Assembly (NCBI GenBank): GCA_964017045.1
Contig: OZ024794.1
Location: 25,415,340 to 25,479,339, forward strand
Source of the DNA: Omphiscola glabra
Lineage: Eukaryota > Mollusca > Gastropoda > Lymnaeidae
DNA length: 64,000 nucleotides
Direction of reading: 5' to 3'
This document shows, in pieces, positions 24,835-35,293 of this stretch; position 1 is the first letter of the stretch, and each line of letters opens with the position of its first letter. Made by a program: the position numbers and the translations under genes. Under the pieces are notes generated by a model that saw only the letters and a program-made list of their open reading frames with translations, was not told the origin of the DNA and did no database searches.

Positions 24835-25100
24835 GGCTCTTGATATGTCTTTAATACTTTTCCCCAACAGTGCTATGTAATTGACATATGCTAGGTTGGT
24901 TGTTGCAAGTTCCTAATGGTGGTGGAGTTTCCCTCAAACAGTATCCTGTATTTTTCTTGGGTCACAATTTGTATGCTTCTTACAACTCTCTCTAATGTTA
25001 GGTTAAATAGAGTACAAGACAGTGAGTCTGTTTGTTTTAGGCATAGTCTAATCTGAAATTCCCTTGAATATTCACCTTGTCATGAGCTCCTTGTGCTAAG
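24835..25100 (-). mobile_element. Degenerate LINE reverse transcriptase scrap
   Basis: Read on the minus strand from about 25090, the translation contains RLCLKQTDSLSCTLFNLTLE, a decayed version of the RT motif RQGD-LSCLLFNLALEK. Further on, LAYVNYIALLGKS lies in the position of the catalytic LAYADDIALL box with both Asp residues lost. It is therefore a dead fragment of roughly 80 codons. Confidence 0.7.
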
Positions 25101-26846
25101 TGAAACTTTGTCTAAATGCTACAATGCCTCTGACAGCACCTTGTTTTGATATGTCCAAAGGAACACATATCACACAAAGAAACAAAATAAATCCTCAATT
25201 TAACTTAAAGTAACAAAAACTAATTTATTATCCAAATGTATTATGTAACATAATAAGAGATATTCACTATGAGATATGCATAAAATATTATTGAAAACTA
25301 AAAGATATACTACAAAATGTGGATGGCTGTCATTTAGATATAATTATTCAAAGAACATATGCACAAGTAATACAAAATACAGGCAATTCTGACTTATGAT
25401 TCAAGCGACGCTACACCTCTATATAGCGGAGTTTTGCATGACTTTCGCCTCTCTACTACGGTCGAGGATTGTCGTCGGCTCTTTCTTGCATCTCGTCATC
25501 GCTCTGTATTGGCATCTGTTCACCGTCAACACGGTCATGTCCTTGTAATGATTTCTCTTACTAGTATCAATAATAATAACGGTTGAATATATAAGGCAAT
25601 CACCTACCCTATGTGATCTAATCTAAGCCCTACCTAACTACTTACCATAGTCTTCCAAAATACTAAACATAACTATCAGTCACATGTACAACCATAAAGC
25701 TTCTACATTCAGACACCGTACATACACTTAACTCTCTATGTAGATACTGTAGCAACACTGATACAAGCTAGATCCAAATCTAAGCACTCATGCTAAGTAC
25801 CTGCATGTCATAAGTATTTGAATTAAAATTACCATATTGAAATCAAATGTGATGTTTTTTAATTTTTATTTGGTGTGCGTTGGAAGAGGGGTAGTCTTAT
25901 ACTTATACGGAGAGTATAGCCCAACCCTATATTGTAACAGGAAAAGTAGGTGGTCGTCTCATACACCGGAAAGTATGGTACTTTTTGCTATTAAAAAACA
26001 AATTAGTGGGTGATTTCACTTTAAAAAAAACAACATTGTAATATTCCAAAAACTATTTTAGATTTTTATAATAGTTAATTATTATTATTAATCTATTTAG
26101 CTAGCACAAATAACAGTACAAGCAATACAAATTACATTGAATAACATACAAGCATAATAGTAATTATAATAAACAATGTATATTTGTGTTGCAAAAAGTC
26201 GCCAGCATTCGTATGTATTCAATATATGAATATATGATATAAATAGCTTGGGTGCATGCGGCAAAGGGGGGTGGATAAGGGTTGCACAAAATATAAATTG
26301 TTAATATGAATCCACATTTAATGTTAAATTTTTTACTTTATTTTGAATCCATATCATAACATTTTGAATGAGTGTACAATCGCTAATATTTTCTCAATGG
26401 CAATAATGTGGTGTACATGTTATATATATATTATATAGTGTTAGAATTAGCACAATTGATCTAACGTATCATTTATTTTAAGGATAAAATTTTATGTTAG
26501 ACCCCATTGAATTTTGGGTAGAATTCAGTTGTCTTTTTAAGCAATGTTTTATTTTGTTGAAGACACTCTACTGCAGAAAATTATGTACTTATTGGATCAA
26601 GGGTATATTTTTACATTCATCCATATTCAAATACTAGTAGTAAAAATAGCAGCTTACAAGTATAGTAGCTCTTAATTGGGATGTGAATAGTGAGTTAATG
26701 TTTATTACAATAGGATTTCAATTTAATTCAAAGATATTTTCTTAATTATAAATAAGGCATCTCCATCACAAACACACATGGATTAAAAATCCTATTAATA
26801 ACATATTGATTTTTATCAAGACGCCAAAGGCAACTCATTTTTAGGA
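25101..26846. other. Intergenic stretch upstream of the RPP25-like gene
   Basis: No coding exon is supported. A GC-richer patch at 25390-25560 is open on the minus strand for about 30 codons (GHDRVDGEQMPIQSDDEMQE), but I do not recognise it. Near 25880-25985 two GTCTTATAC/GTCTCATAC phrases may be a decayed transposon end. Just before the gene the bases TTTTTAG precede GAATGG, a possible 3' splice site for a 5'-UTR intron, so the promoter may be well upstream. Confidence 0.4.
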
Positions 26847-29800
26847 ATGGAAAATTATAGTAAAGGAGAGTCAAGGACAGTGTACGACCCACCAAGTTTG
26901 ACCATGGAAGGTGCTGTAGAAATGAAAGTAACCAATGGAAGTAAAATATGCAACATAATGGGCTATGCTATGTCAACATTTGCAGTATGTTTTGTTTTCT
27001 TTTTAAAGTTCCCATCATATATTTTCAATCTTTTGTCTTTATTAAAGTGTATTTGGAAAGTTACCTTGCTTCTGCAAATTTTATCTTGTAAGAATGTATG
27101 CAGGATTCATTATTTTTTTTTATTTTACTCAATGGAATGTCCTCAACTAATTTTAGTCACTGCTGTGGCTGTTATTTTGCTTTTATAGATTTCAATTTTT
27201 CTATTCTTTATTTTGTATGAGATGGTAGCACATAAGCTTACACTAAATGCAGACATTCTGTAATATCAACATAAAATGTGTCCCTGGTTTTCTTGCATTT
27301 ATACATTTGTTTATTTGCTGAAAATTATTTTAAAGTTATTAGTGATGTTTATTTAAATGATTCCTTTTTAAATAATAATAAATGATTAACCATTTATTTA
27401 TTAGGGCAGTTCTTTTTTTTTCTTAACGGTTACCTAAAAATATTTGCCTACCATTCAATTGTTCAAATCTGTTTTATTTCATTAGGATAACAACATTCGA
27501 CATTTGACATGGAATGGCACTGGAAACGCAATTAATAAAACTATTTCGTGTGCTGAAATTATGAAAAGGAAAATCAAGGTACGTTTTAATATTTTCTAAT
27601 AACTTAATGGATATTTGAAATCATTAGCTGTATGTAAAAATTCATGACTGACAGATTAACACCTACAAGGGGTGGTATTTTAAAAAAGGTAGCTTACTTC
27701 CCTTTGTTAATTTATTTTTTTGTTAAAAAAGGTTTTTAGGAAATAAAACTTATGTCTATTTAACCAAGGTGCAGCCTGCAAATAACATTAAATATTTACC
27801 CCAAAGTGTTTATATTAATGTCACACCACCAAGGCATTAAAGTTCCATAGCCACTTCATAACAAAATGAAAATTGCTAAGATTTTGATACTTTTCTTTCT
27901 AACTGATGTCCATCATTATGAAAGAACTATCACACTTTCACTAAGTTTATCTTAAGTGTTGTCTCTATAATTTACTTTTTGAAAAATTAATGTGTGTTTG
28001 TTGCTGTTGATGTCAACCTCAGTTTTAATTTTATTGATTTAGGGCTTGCATCAGATCACACAAATAGGATTTCTGAGAGTTGAGGACTTTTGGGAACCAG
28101 CTGTCGAAGGTTTAGATACGTAAGTATTTATTAAATGCAGATATCCCATCCCTCAGAAATTATACTTTGCCAACAGACCATAGATAATAAAATCACTGGT
28201 AGGAGACTTAGCTTTTGTGGAAAAAATAAAGTGTAAATCAATCACTCACGTTTTTCCAGTTAATGGTAGAAAATATATCACTAACTACCTGTTACACTTC
28301 TTGCAAAATTTCCATATATTGGCTTAGATCATAATATTTTTAATGTAATTTTTTTAGTAGTGTTAGGCTACTTATTTACGATGCACATATGTTGCCATTT
28401 TAAAAGCTGGATATCCAGAAAAGTACCCTACTTACCAAAGAGACACTGAAATATTTTTTTAGAGCAGGCCTGAAAGAATTTTATGGAAAAAGTTTCTTCA
28501 GTAGTTAATTCTAACTAATTTAAATAATTTCTTAGTTTAGATTTATCATAGTAATAAAATAAGAATTTTACTGAGCCAAAAATAATGTGCAGTTTTAGGA
28601 AAACTATCAGCACAACAAAAACTCAAAAATAAAGTAATGGGAATAGTATAGGATCTTTTGCTCCTGCATTTCCTCTTGACATGTACTCCTGTCGTCGGTG
28701 CTGCCAGCACACAAAACTGAAAATGTATGTTGCTCTTTTATGCTTTATGCTTTTACATATTTTGAAAAATGACCTTAAACTTTGCTTTGCCCAGATGCCA
28801 CTTCCTTGATCCCACAAAGTATTTTCAATGTAGCATATTTAATAATTTTTGGGGGATGAAAGAAAATTGTTTTTAAACCAAAAAATTAAGTTTTTATTCC
28901 TACACCAAGTAAGTGACACCAGCATGATTTTACTCTGCAAGTGTGGCTAGAAATCAGTTAAATGATATCATAATTCTTTTGATCTATCTATTTGACGGTG
29001 CAACAATACATAATTAAAATCAGATAATGTTAACTCTTTAAATGTTTTATTGAATCGACCAAATTGATAAGAGTACTGTAACTAGAAAAGGAACTCAAGG
29101 CTGGCTGCATTTACATGAATAGAAATTTAGTGATCTGGCCTTTAAATTAACATCTAATTTTTCATATTTTATTTTATTACGATTAACAATTTCAATTTTC
29201 AGATTAAAGGTCAATACTAATATACCAGCCATATCTATTCTTCTGTCCAAAGACCCACTTGATGCAAGTGATCCAAGGTAAATAACTACTCTTAAAATAG
29301 TAGTTATATTCATTGTGATACCATGATGTTTCATCTAAGCAGGACCGGATTTACAATTTTAGGGGCACTAAGCCAACAAAAATTTGAGGCCCCATTTTTC
29401 ATTGCAATTCGATTGATATTCAAAAAAATTTTATATGCTACTCCCAATTTTGGGGCCCCTTATTTCGCAGGGCCCCTAGGCCACTGCCTAGTCAGCCTGT
29501 CTATAAATCCGGCCCTGCATCTAAGTCAGTGTTTACTGAATGCCGCATGAAAATCCAGTACTGGGTCAAGAAAGCAAAGCTGCTGGTTTGCAACAAAATT
29601 TCTCAAGAGCCTAGCACTGTGTTGGTTAAATCTTAAATTAAAATTACAAAACAGCATTACAATGTAGTAAGAACGAAATATAAAGGATTTGTTTAAACAC
29701 AACTAGGTCAAAGGAACCTAAATTTCTAGTAGCATTTCTTTTGTTGTTCTCAGATTAAGTGTAGAATGATTTTTTTTTAAAAATAATTCAGATATACACT

Positions 29801-31548
29801 AAAATGCAACATTGCATTTATCAAAAAAAATTTGAGAAGGCGCTCATGGAGCTCCTTCCGCAGACCCCATTCTCTCATTTCCACTTGGGAGCAGTTAGTG
29901 TTCTCGATTTCTGCTTCAGTATCACTCACGTCACCCTTCAATCAAAGAAACAGAACCACTGGCACCTTTTTATCTTTTAAAAAGCTCTTCAGATGGGTAA
30001 GGGAGACATTAGGGACAAAGATGAATAACTTGGTTCTGAGTAGAACGTTTTTATTTTTTGATTGATAGAAAGGCAAAATAATGTGTCAAATTTATGTGAA
30101 TTTATAGTTCTTTAAACAGTTGCATAAAGAGCCATAAAACGGGGGGGGGGGGGGGTTGGGGGGGGCAAAGCCTTGAAATGTAATCCTCCTACAGACCTTA
30201 CTCACTGTAACATTTAAACTATGTGTAAGTCAAGAGAACAAAAAACCAGCAGTGATTGCAAGTGCTTTAGTCAATGCACAACAACATCAATAAACAATGT
30301 TTTGTGTTTCATGCAACTAATTTTTGTTCATTTACTTGATAATTTTTTATTCATAAAGTGTCCTTTTGTTTATTATGTATATATATTTTTTGTTATCTAG
30401 TCCAGGGGTGGGCAAACTTTTTGCATGCAGGGCCACATTGATAAATGTAAAGCTATTGGGGGCCGCATGTATATTATGTCCAATTTGTACATGTCGATAA
30501 ACATTTCTCTATATTAAAATCAGTAATTTTGAATTTTAGCATTACGTGACAAAAGTCAAAGACTGTTTAAAAAATAAAAAATTAGAAAGAAATTTGATCA
30601 AAAATGTTTTAAAAGTCAAAACGTTACATGAAATTCTGTAAAATTGAACAAAATAACTTTTTAAAAAAGTATTAATTTAAATTTCTAAATGCCTTCGAGG
30701 GCCACATAATATCAATTGCCGGGCCGTAGTTTGCCCACCCTGATCTAGTCAATTTAAAAATGATACATACAGTTCTTAGTAGAGCCCCCATAAAATTAAG
30801 TTTTCACATTCTTTCGCACTAGAACATTTTTATATTTCTAAGCTGTTGAAGGAAGAATAATCAATTTAGCAGTCTTACTTTCAAACCTAATGGAAATCTC
30901 TTATATATATATATTGCTTCTGGTGTGGCTGCTTCCTTTTCACAACCGGCCCTCCCCAACTCAACCTGTTTTATATTAATAGTACTAAGTGGAAGAAAAA
31001 AGGAAAAAAAAAAGCAATCAAGCAGCCAGCGTCATGAGTGACGGTTGAACTCGAGTAAAAAGGTTAAATTTTTTTTTCCATATTAATCAATAAAGAGCCA
31101 TGGGTATAGTCTGTAGGATTATTGTTTAAATGCAGGCGGCTAGGATGTAGGCATATTGTTTAAATGCTGGCAGGTATGGTTAGGACTGTCTCTAGGCCTA
31201 TTTGTTTATAGAACAGGAAAAGTTAACTTTTTAACACTTGGACCCACCAGGTAATTTCTCAAAATACCCCATCCCGCTGTAAAAAAAAAATGCACCCTTA
31301 AATCCTCGTACAATAATATTTTATCTTCCTCCAGTTATCAACCTCCTGGTATCACAGATGTCACATTTTCAGGCAAGGTACAGCGCAACAAAAAAGTTAA
31401 TTCAAAAGAGAAAATGGCTGCTGTGAATGATATAAAGTCTGCAGTATCAAGACCTAAACGGTCTAGAGGAAACGGAAGAGAAGGTTTTAAGTCTGCTGCT
31501 GGCAATAAAAAGAATCCAAAAGAAAGAAAAATGGATGCTCCAAGTTGA
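26847..31548 (+). CDS. RPP25L: RNase P/MRP protein subunit p25-like (Alba domain), 5 coding exons
   Basis: Coding exons: 26847-26984, 27486-27578, 28043-28119, 29203-29277 and 31335-31548. All introns are GT-AG, the phases agree, and the joined frame is 597 bases (198 aa plus TGA). The start MENYSKGE matches the family's usual N-terminus. Alba-domain landmarks follow in order: VEMKVTNGSKICNIMGYAM (about 24-42), WNGTGNAINKTISCAEIMKR (55-74), KGLHQIT, then ISILLSKDPLDASDP (113-127) and YQPPG (129-133). The last 65 residues are a Lys/Arg/Ser-rich tail. In animals this protein pairs with RPP20 (POP7) to bind the P3 stem of RNase P and MRP RNAs in the nucleus/nucleolus, for tRNA 5' and rRNA processing. 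Intron 4 (2.06 kb) hosts two hAT MITEs and a dispersed repeat. The RPP25 versus RPP25L assignment is not resolvable here. Confidence 0.93.
29340..29517. mobile_element. hAT-type MITE (178 bp), family 3, in RPP25-like intron 4
   Basis: Ends CAGGACCGGATTTA and TAAATCCGGCCCTG, flanked by an exact 8-bp duplication CATCTAAG (29332-29339 and 29518-29525). The ends resemble those of the large hAT element starting at 62539 (CAGGGCCGGATTAAGCC), a plausible source of transposase. Confidence 0.92.
29518..30402. other. Intron 4 sequence without further elements
   Basis: Non-coding part of the RPP25-like gene. Contains a G run at about 30140-30154 and a short open frame at 29832-30065 (+) that I do not consider coding. 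Confidence 0.5.
30403..30742. mobile_element. hAT-type MITE (340 bp), family 1, in RPP25-like intron 4
   Basis: Ends CAGGGGTGGGCAAAC and GTTTGCCCACCCTG, flanked by an exact 8-bp duplication ATCTAGTC (30395-30402 and 30743-30750). The body matches 17891-18250 in reverse orientation (for example GTACATGTCGATAAACATTT here and its complement there). Confidence 0.94.
30898..31280. mobile_element. Dispersed repeat, copy B, in RPP25-like intron 4
   Basis: Matches the copy at 9047-9500 in the same orientation: TCTCTTATATATAT start, CTTCTGGTGTGGCTGCTTC, CACAACCGGCCCTCCCC, ATGAGTGACGG, TCAATAAAGAGCCATGGG, repeated GTAGG..ATTGTTTAAATGC phrases, and GACCCACCAGG near the end. It finishes 55 bases before the splice acceptor of exon 5. 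The Helitron-like 3' end of copy A is not seen here. Confidence 0.6.
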
Positions 31549-32221
31549 ATAAGTTATTAATTTTTTTTTTTAATGTGTATAGTTTTGTTGACAACATGTA
31601 TTTTATGATATAAATTAAAAAAATCTCGATGATCAACAGTGTTTGGGCTTTTAACACTCTGTGGCTGAATCTAACAGTTGGTTGAGACTAATTGCTAACA
31701 ATGTGTTTCAGGTTGAATGTTTTACAGAGACATCCGAGCAAGATGGCTGCAACATTAAGCAGTTCCTTATTGTACTTGTTTGGGTAAAGCAGGATGATAC
31801 CGTTACATGACTTCAGGACATATTATAGTGGAGTGAATATAGAGATGTTAAAGTCATGTTAAGGTGCTTCAATGTGACTCGTCTTGAGTCATACAATAGT
31901 TTCTCATGTCCTGAAACTGAAAGTCAATTTTGATGGTAATGAACTTGAAACATTTTTTTTAATCAAATTAGATTATTAAAATTAGATATTGGATGAGAAA
32001 CTTAGTATAAATTATAAGAGCAATATATTAACATGGCTGTATTCCTGGATCCATGAGGATTAGTGATTTCTTTTCACTGCATGTTAAAAATTTTGGTTGG
32101 CAACATAAATTGATATTCCGTGATTTTTTTTTTTTAGGGTTTTTTTTTGTTTTAGCTAAATAAATTATTTCGTTTAAAGTATTTTAGCTCTTCTTTTTTT
32201 TAATTTAAAAAAAAATGTATA

Positions 32222-32227
32222 AATAAA
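32222..32227 (+). terminator. Candidate polyadenylation signal of the RPP25-like gene
   Basis: AATAAA about 670 bases after the TGA, in AT-rich sequence and just before the 57-bp tandem repeat. It is a plausible 3' end. Other AT-rich signals between 31549 and 32222 cannot be excluded. Confidence 0.4.
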
Positions 32228-32234
32228 GTACTAA

Positions 32235-32630
32235 ACTGAAATCAGTTAATCAGTACCGGAATGGAGTAAATGTAATAAGATATGACTAGCTCCTTATACA
32301 AATCAGTTGGAGTAAACATAGAAAGCTATGGCTAGCTCATTGTAATGATCACTTACTCAAATGTGGAGTAAATATAGTAAACTATGACTAGCTCCTTATA
32401 CTTCTACAGACCATTTTTCAAATATGGAATAAATATAGTAAGCTGTTGCTAGCTCCTTGTACAAAATCAGTTAATCAAATCTGGAGTAAATTTAGTAAGC
32501 TGTTGCTAGCTCCTTGTACAAAATCAGTTAATCAAATCTGGAGTAAATATAGTAAGCTGTTGCTAGCTCCTTGTAAAAATCAATTATGGGTTAAAAAATA
32601 AAGCAAGCTATGACAAGCTCATTCTTATAC
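32235..32630. repeat. Diverged ~57-bp tandem repeat, about 7-8 units
   Basis: The core TAGCTCCTTGTACAAAATCA with GGAGTAAATATAGTAAGCT recurs with TAGCT positions at about 32287, 32333, 32389, 32450, 32507, 32564 and 32615. The two central intervals are exactly 57 and nearly identical. Outer units have small insertions or deletions (46-61 bases). It lies just downstream of the RPP25-like gene. Confidence 0.9.
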
Positions 32631-32877
32631 ATTTAATTATGATTCCTTTAAATTTACTTGCAACCAGTTTTCTAAATTGTTCTGCTCCACTTTAATGTTA
32701 GCTTATACTGACTATAATAAGATTCTGAATACATAACCACAATGTCAATGTGATGTATGTAACTTACATTTACATTGCAAATAACCTTGTGTCAAATGTA
32801 ATCTTGCTTTAAATGTGAATGTCGAGGTTTTGATTCTTAGTCTGGCAATCATATTTGAAATAAAAGTCATCCTAACC

Positions 32878-33074
32878 CAGTGGTTCTCAAGCTTCTTAAT
32901 GCCGCAACCCCTTAACACGGTTCATCATGTTGTGGCGACCCCCAATCATGAAATTATTTTCGTTGCTTTTTTATAACTGTAGAGTACATGTGTTTTACGA
33001 TGGTTTTAGGCGACCTCTGAGAAAGGGTCGTTCGACCCCCAAAGGGGTCGTGACCCACAGGTTGAGAACCGCTG
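32878..33074. mobile_element. hAT-type MITE (197 bp), family 2
   Basis: Ends CAGTGGTTCTCAAGC and GGTTGAGAACCGCTG. Flanks TCCTAACC (32870-32877) and TCCAAACC (33075-33082) match at 7 of 8 positions, as expected for an old 8-bp duplication. Internal GGCGACCC / GGGTCGTTCGACCCC phrases are shared with the copies at 35090, 44227 and 50361. Confidence 0.9.
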
Positions 33075-33333
33075 TCCAAACCCAATAATGAAATTAAACT
33101 ATATTGGTGCAAGCGTCGGTTCTAGTCTTAATTTACAAGGTGATCATCTTGTCGACATCTTGCAGCAAAAATTTGCTTGATAAATTAAGTAGGCTACATC
33201 ATTTATTATAAAAAGGGAACTTAATTTTTTTTTTTTTTAAATTAATTCCTTGTTATTAATTTCTTAAGCATTAAAATGTATCAGCTCATCTCACGGGAAA
33301 CTGATTACATTTTGTCCTACAATGTGACTCACC

Positions 33334-33517
33334 ATGACAGAGTTTTGTTCTGAACTTTTAAAGTTAACACAAAAAGAAGAAATGGATGACGGACGCATGA
33401 TATTACTACGTGAAAAAATCTTGTTTGCTCTGCTTGTAAGAAATGATGTCACGAATGTTGACCCTGGAAGTGAAAAGAAGCGTGTCAATAATCGCCGTTT
33501 GCTTCAAATGTGTAGGT
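33334..33517 (+). CDS. Possible first coding exon of an unidentified gene
   Basis: The bases CTCACCATGA give a strong start context. From there 61 codons read MTEFCSELLKLTQKEEMDDG, continuing as a charged, helix-like sequence (LLREKILFALLVRN, EKKRVNNRRLLQMC), up to a GTAAAA donor-like site at 33518 directly before the in-frame stop TAA. The composition looks more like protein than its surroundings. No homologue is recognised and I found no matching downstream exon, so it could also be a chance frame or a transposon-derived piece. Confidence 0.33.
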
Positions 33518-33839
33518 AAAAGGAGTTTGGAACGAGTGGAGTGGAGCTCCCGGTTAGGTGTTGTACGTGATTTGCATTGAATTTGAAAATTTAATCCCAT
33601 CACTGATGTCAGCGCCTGACGAGAGGACACCCCCCCCCTCCCCCCGTTAAGTTAAATGATTAATGGATGGTTTCAAAGGCAGGATTAAGACTTAAGTGAA
33701 GCTAATCCGTGTCGCAGCAGTGACAATAACCTTGACCTGGATAAAAATTAATGAATCGACTTTAAATGCGAGGTTGGGATATAAAATGCACACGGTTATT
33801 AAATATTTTATTATCAACGTCGCTTTTATTGGTCTTTCT
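33518..33839. other. Non-coding stretch
   Basis: No gene recognised. Contains a C run near 33630-33646. If the preceding exon is real this is the start of its intron. Confidence 0.4.
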
Positions 33840-34110
33840 TTCTTTATGGCGGCAAAATCTTCGTTAGGCTAATAATTGATCAACTTCCCGACATCCTTTT
33901 GAGCTGAAACTTGGCACATAGGCTCGTTGCCGATGACACCACATCTGTCAAATTTTTAGCCCCTACCCCAAAAAATCAGTGTTTTGTTTCATGTTTTTCA
34001 AACAAAAAATGGGTGGGGGTTATCAATGATTTGTTCAATGGGCTCGAATTTCGGTGTGTAGATTAATTGTGCAGCTGTTGCAACGTGCTTTGTATTTGTG
34101 ACTTGAAAAA
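33840..34110. repeat. Dispersed repeat family D, copy 1
   Basis: Shares GAGCTGAAAC-TTG-CACATA, CTCGTTGCCGATGACA and TCAAATTT-AGCCCC with 50690-50890, and the later part with 51885-52110. No terminal structure or coding sequence is visible, so the class is unknown. Confidence 0.7.
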
Positions 34111-34221
34111 AGGAACGCAACAAAACAACGAACGTTTGCAGCCCTCTCTGATACTACTTCTCAGCTAAAGGCTAAGTGCTATTTTTTAAATTTTGGAGGC
34201 AACTGTCAACGTAATTTCATA

Positions 34222-34480
34222 CAGTGGCGTAAGTAGGAATAGTGCCCACCTAGGAACGCCGACATTTTTTGCCCCCCCCCCAGTGGCGTAGTGAGGGGGG
34301 GCAAGGGGGGATCATGCCCCGGGCGCTACTCACAAAGGGGCGCCAAATGGTTTATTTTACTATAATATTGTATGGTTTTCGAATAAGGGGGCGCTAAAAA
34401 GGTATTGTACCCCGGGCGCGAGTTAAGCTCGCTACGTCACTGTGCCCCCCCCCCCCACCTCTCTTTCTTTCAACAAAAAT
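34222..34480. mobile_element. Nested hAT-type MITEs: family 4 copy (34281-34442) inserted in another MITE
   Basis: The inner element runs from CAGTGGCGTAGTGAG (34281) to CTCGCTACGTCACTG (34442), 162 bp. Its flanks are TG plus C run on both sides (34270-34280 and 34443 on), a target duplication blurred by poly-C. The sequence before it, from CAGTGGCGTAAGTAGGAAT at 34222, looks like the left end of a second, broader-family element that was the target. The inner body (GGCGCCAAATGG, ATAATATTGTATGGTTTTCG, CCCGGGCGCGAG) matches 37354-37535 in reverse orientation. Confidence 0.82.
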
Positions 34481-34542
34481 CGTACAAAACAAATATAGGC
34501 CGGGTAGGGTTTATTTTTCTATTTTGAGAATCTGTTTACTAA

Positions 34543-34825
34543 CGTATCCGGAAATTTGATCGAAAGAAATTTCATCGACGGAAAATTGATCGACGGAAAT
34601 TTAGTCGAATCTATTTTTTAGTTTACACGTTCAAATTTTGCGTCAAATTTATTTTTGAACGCATTATTTTGTTTTACTATATAGAATTGTGCATTCAAAA
34701 AGAAATTTGACGAAAATTTTAACGTGTCAACTGAGAAAAAGATTCGACCAAATTTCCGTTCGATCAAATTTCCGTCGATCAATTTTCTGTCAACGAAATT
34801 TCTTTCGATCAAATTTCCGGTAACC
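34543..34825. mobile_element. Mutator-like fold-back element (283 bp), copy 1
   Basis: The whole element is a long imperfect palindrome: CGTATCCGGAAATTTGATCG at the left and CGATCAAATTTCCGGTAACC at the right. The centre is near a TTGAACGC / GTGCATTC pair. A perfect 9-bp duplication GTTTACTAA flanks it (34534-34542 and 34826-34834); 9-bp duplications are typical of the Mutator superfamily. Subterminal GATCGA/TCGACGGAAATT phrases repeat inside each arm. No transposase is encoded. Confidence 0.82.
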
Positions 34826-35089
34826 GTTTACTAAAGCTACTGAGCTTAATAATTCAACACAGTTAACTAGCTTTATTGTGACAATATGTGACTTGCTGCC
34901 AGGATTTTCCGGGAGAGGAAAATTTCCCGGGAAGTCTTGTTTCCTAAAAATCCCGGGACTTAAACCCTAGTCAGGACTGAATGATGCTAAGGTCTTGGTA
35001 TTTGAAAACCTAAGCGTTCATATTAATGTATGAAGTAAAAATATCATCTGAAATTCTTGCAATATTTTTGATTTTGCTTTCCTTTAAAC

Positions 35090-35285
35090 CAGCGGTTCTC
35101 AGTCTGTGGGTCGCGACCCCTTTTGGGGTCGAATGAATCTTTCCCAGGAGTCACCTACGACCATCGGAAAACACATATACTTTACAGTTATGAATTGGTA
35201 ACGAAAATAATTTTGTGGCTGGGGGTCGCCACAACACGAGGAACTGTATTAAAGTGTCGCGGCATTAGGAAGGTTGAGAACCACG
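35090..35285. mobile_element. hAT-type MITE (196 bp), family 2
   Basis: Starts CAGCGGTTCTCAGTC and ends GGTTGAGAACCACG, flanked by an exact 8-bp duplication CTTTAAAC (35082-35089 and 35286-35293). The body has GGGTCGCGACCCC, TGGGGGTCGCCACAAC and GTCGCGGCATTAGGAAGG, shared with the other family 2 copies. Confidence 0.94.
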
Positions 35286-35293
35286 CTTTAAAC

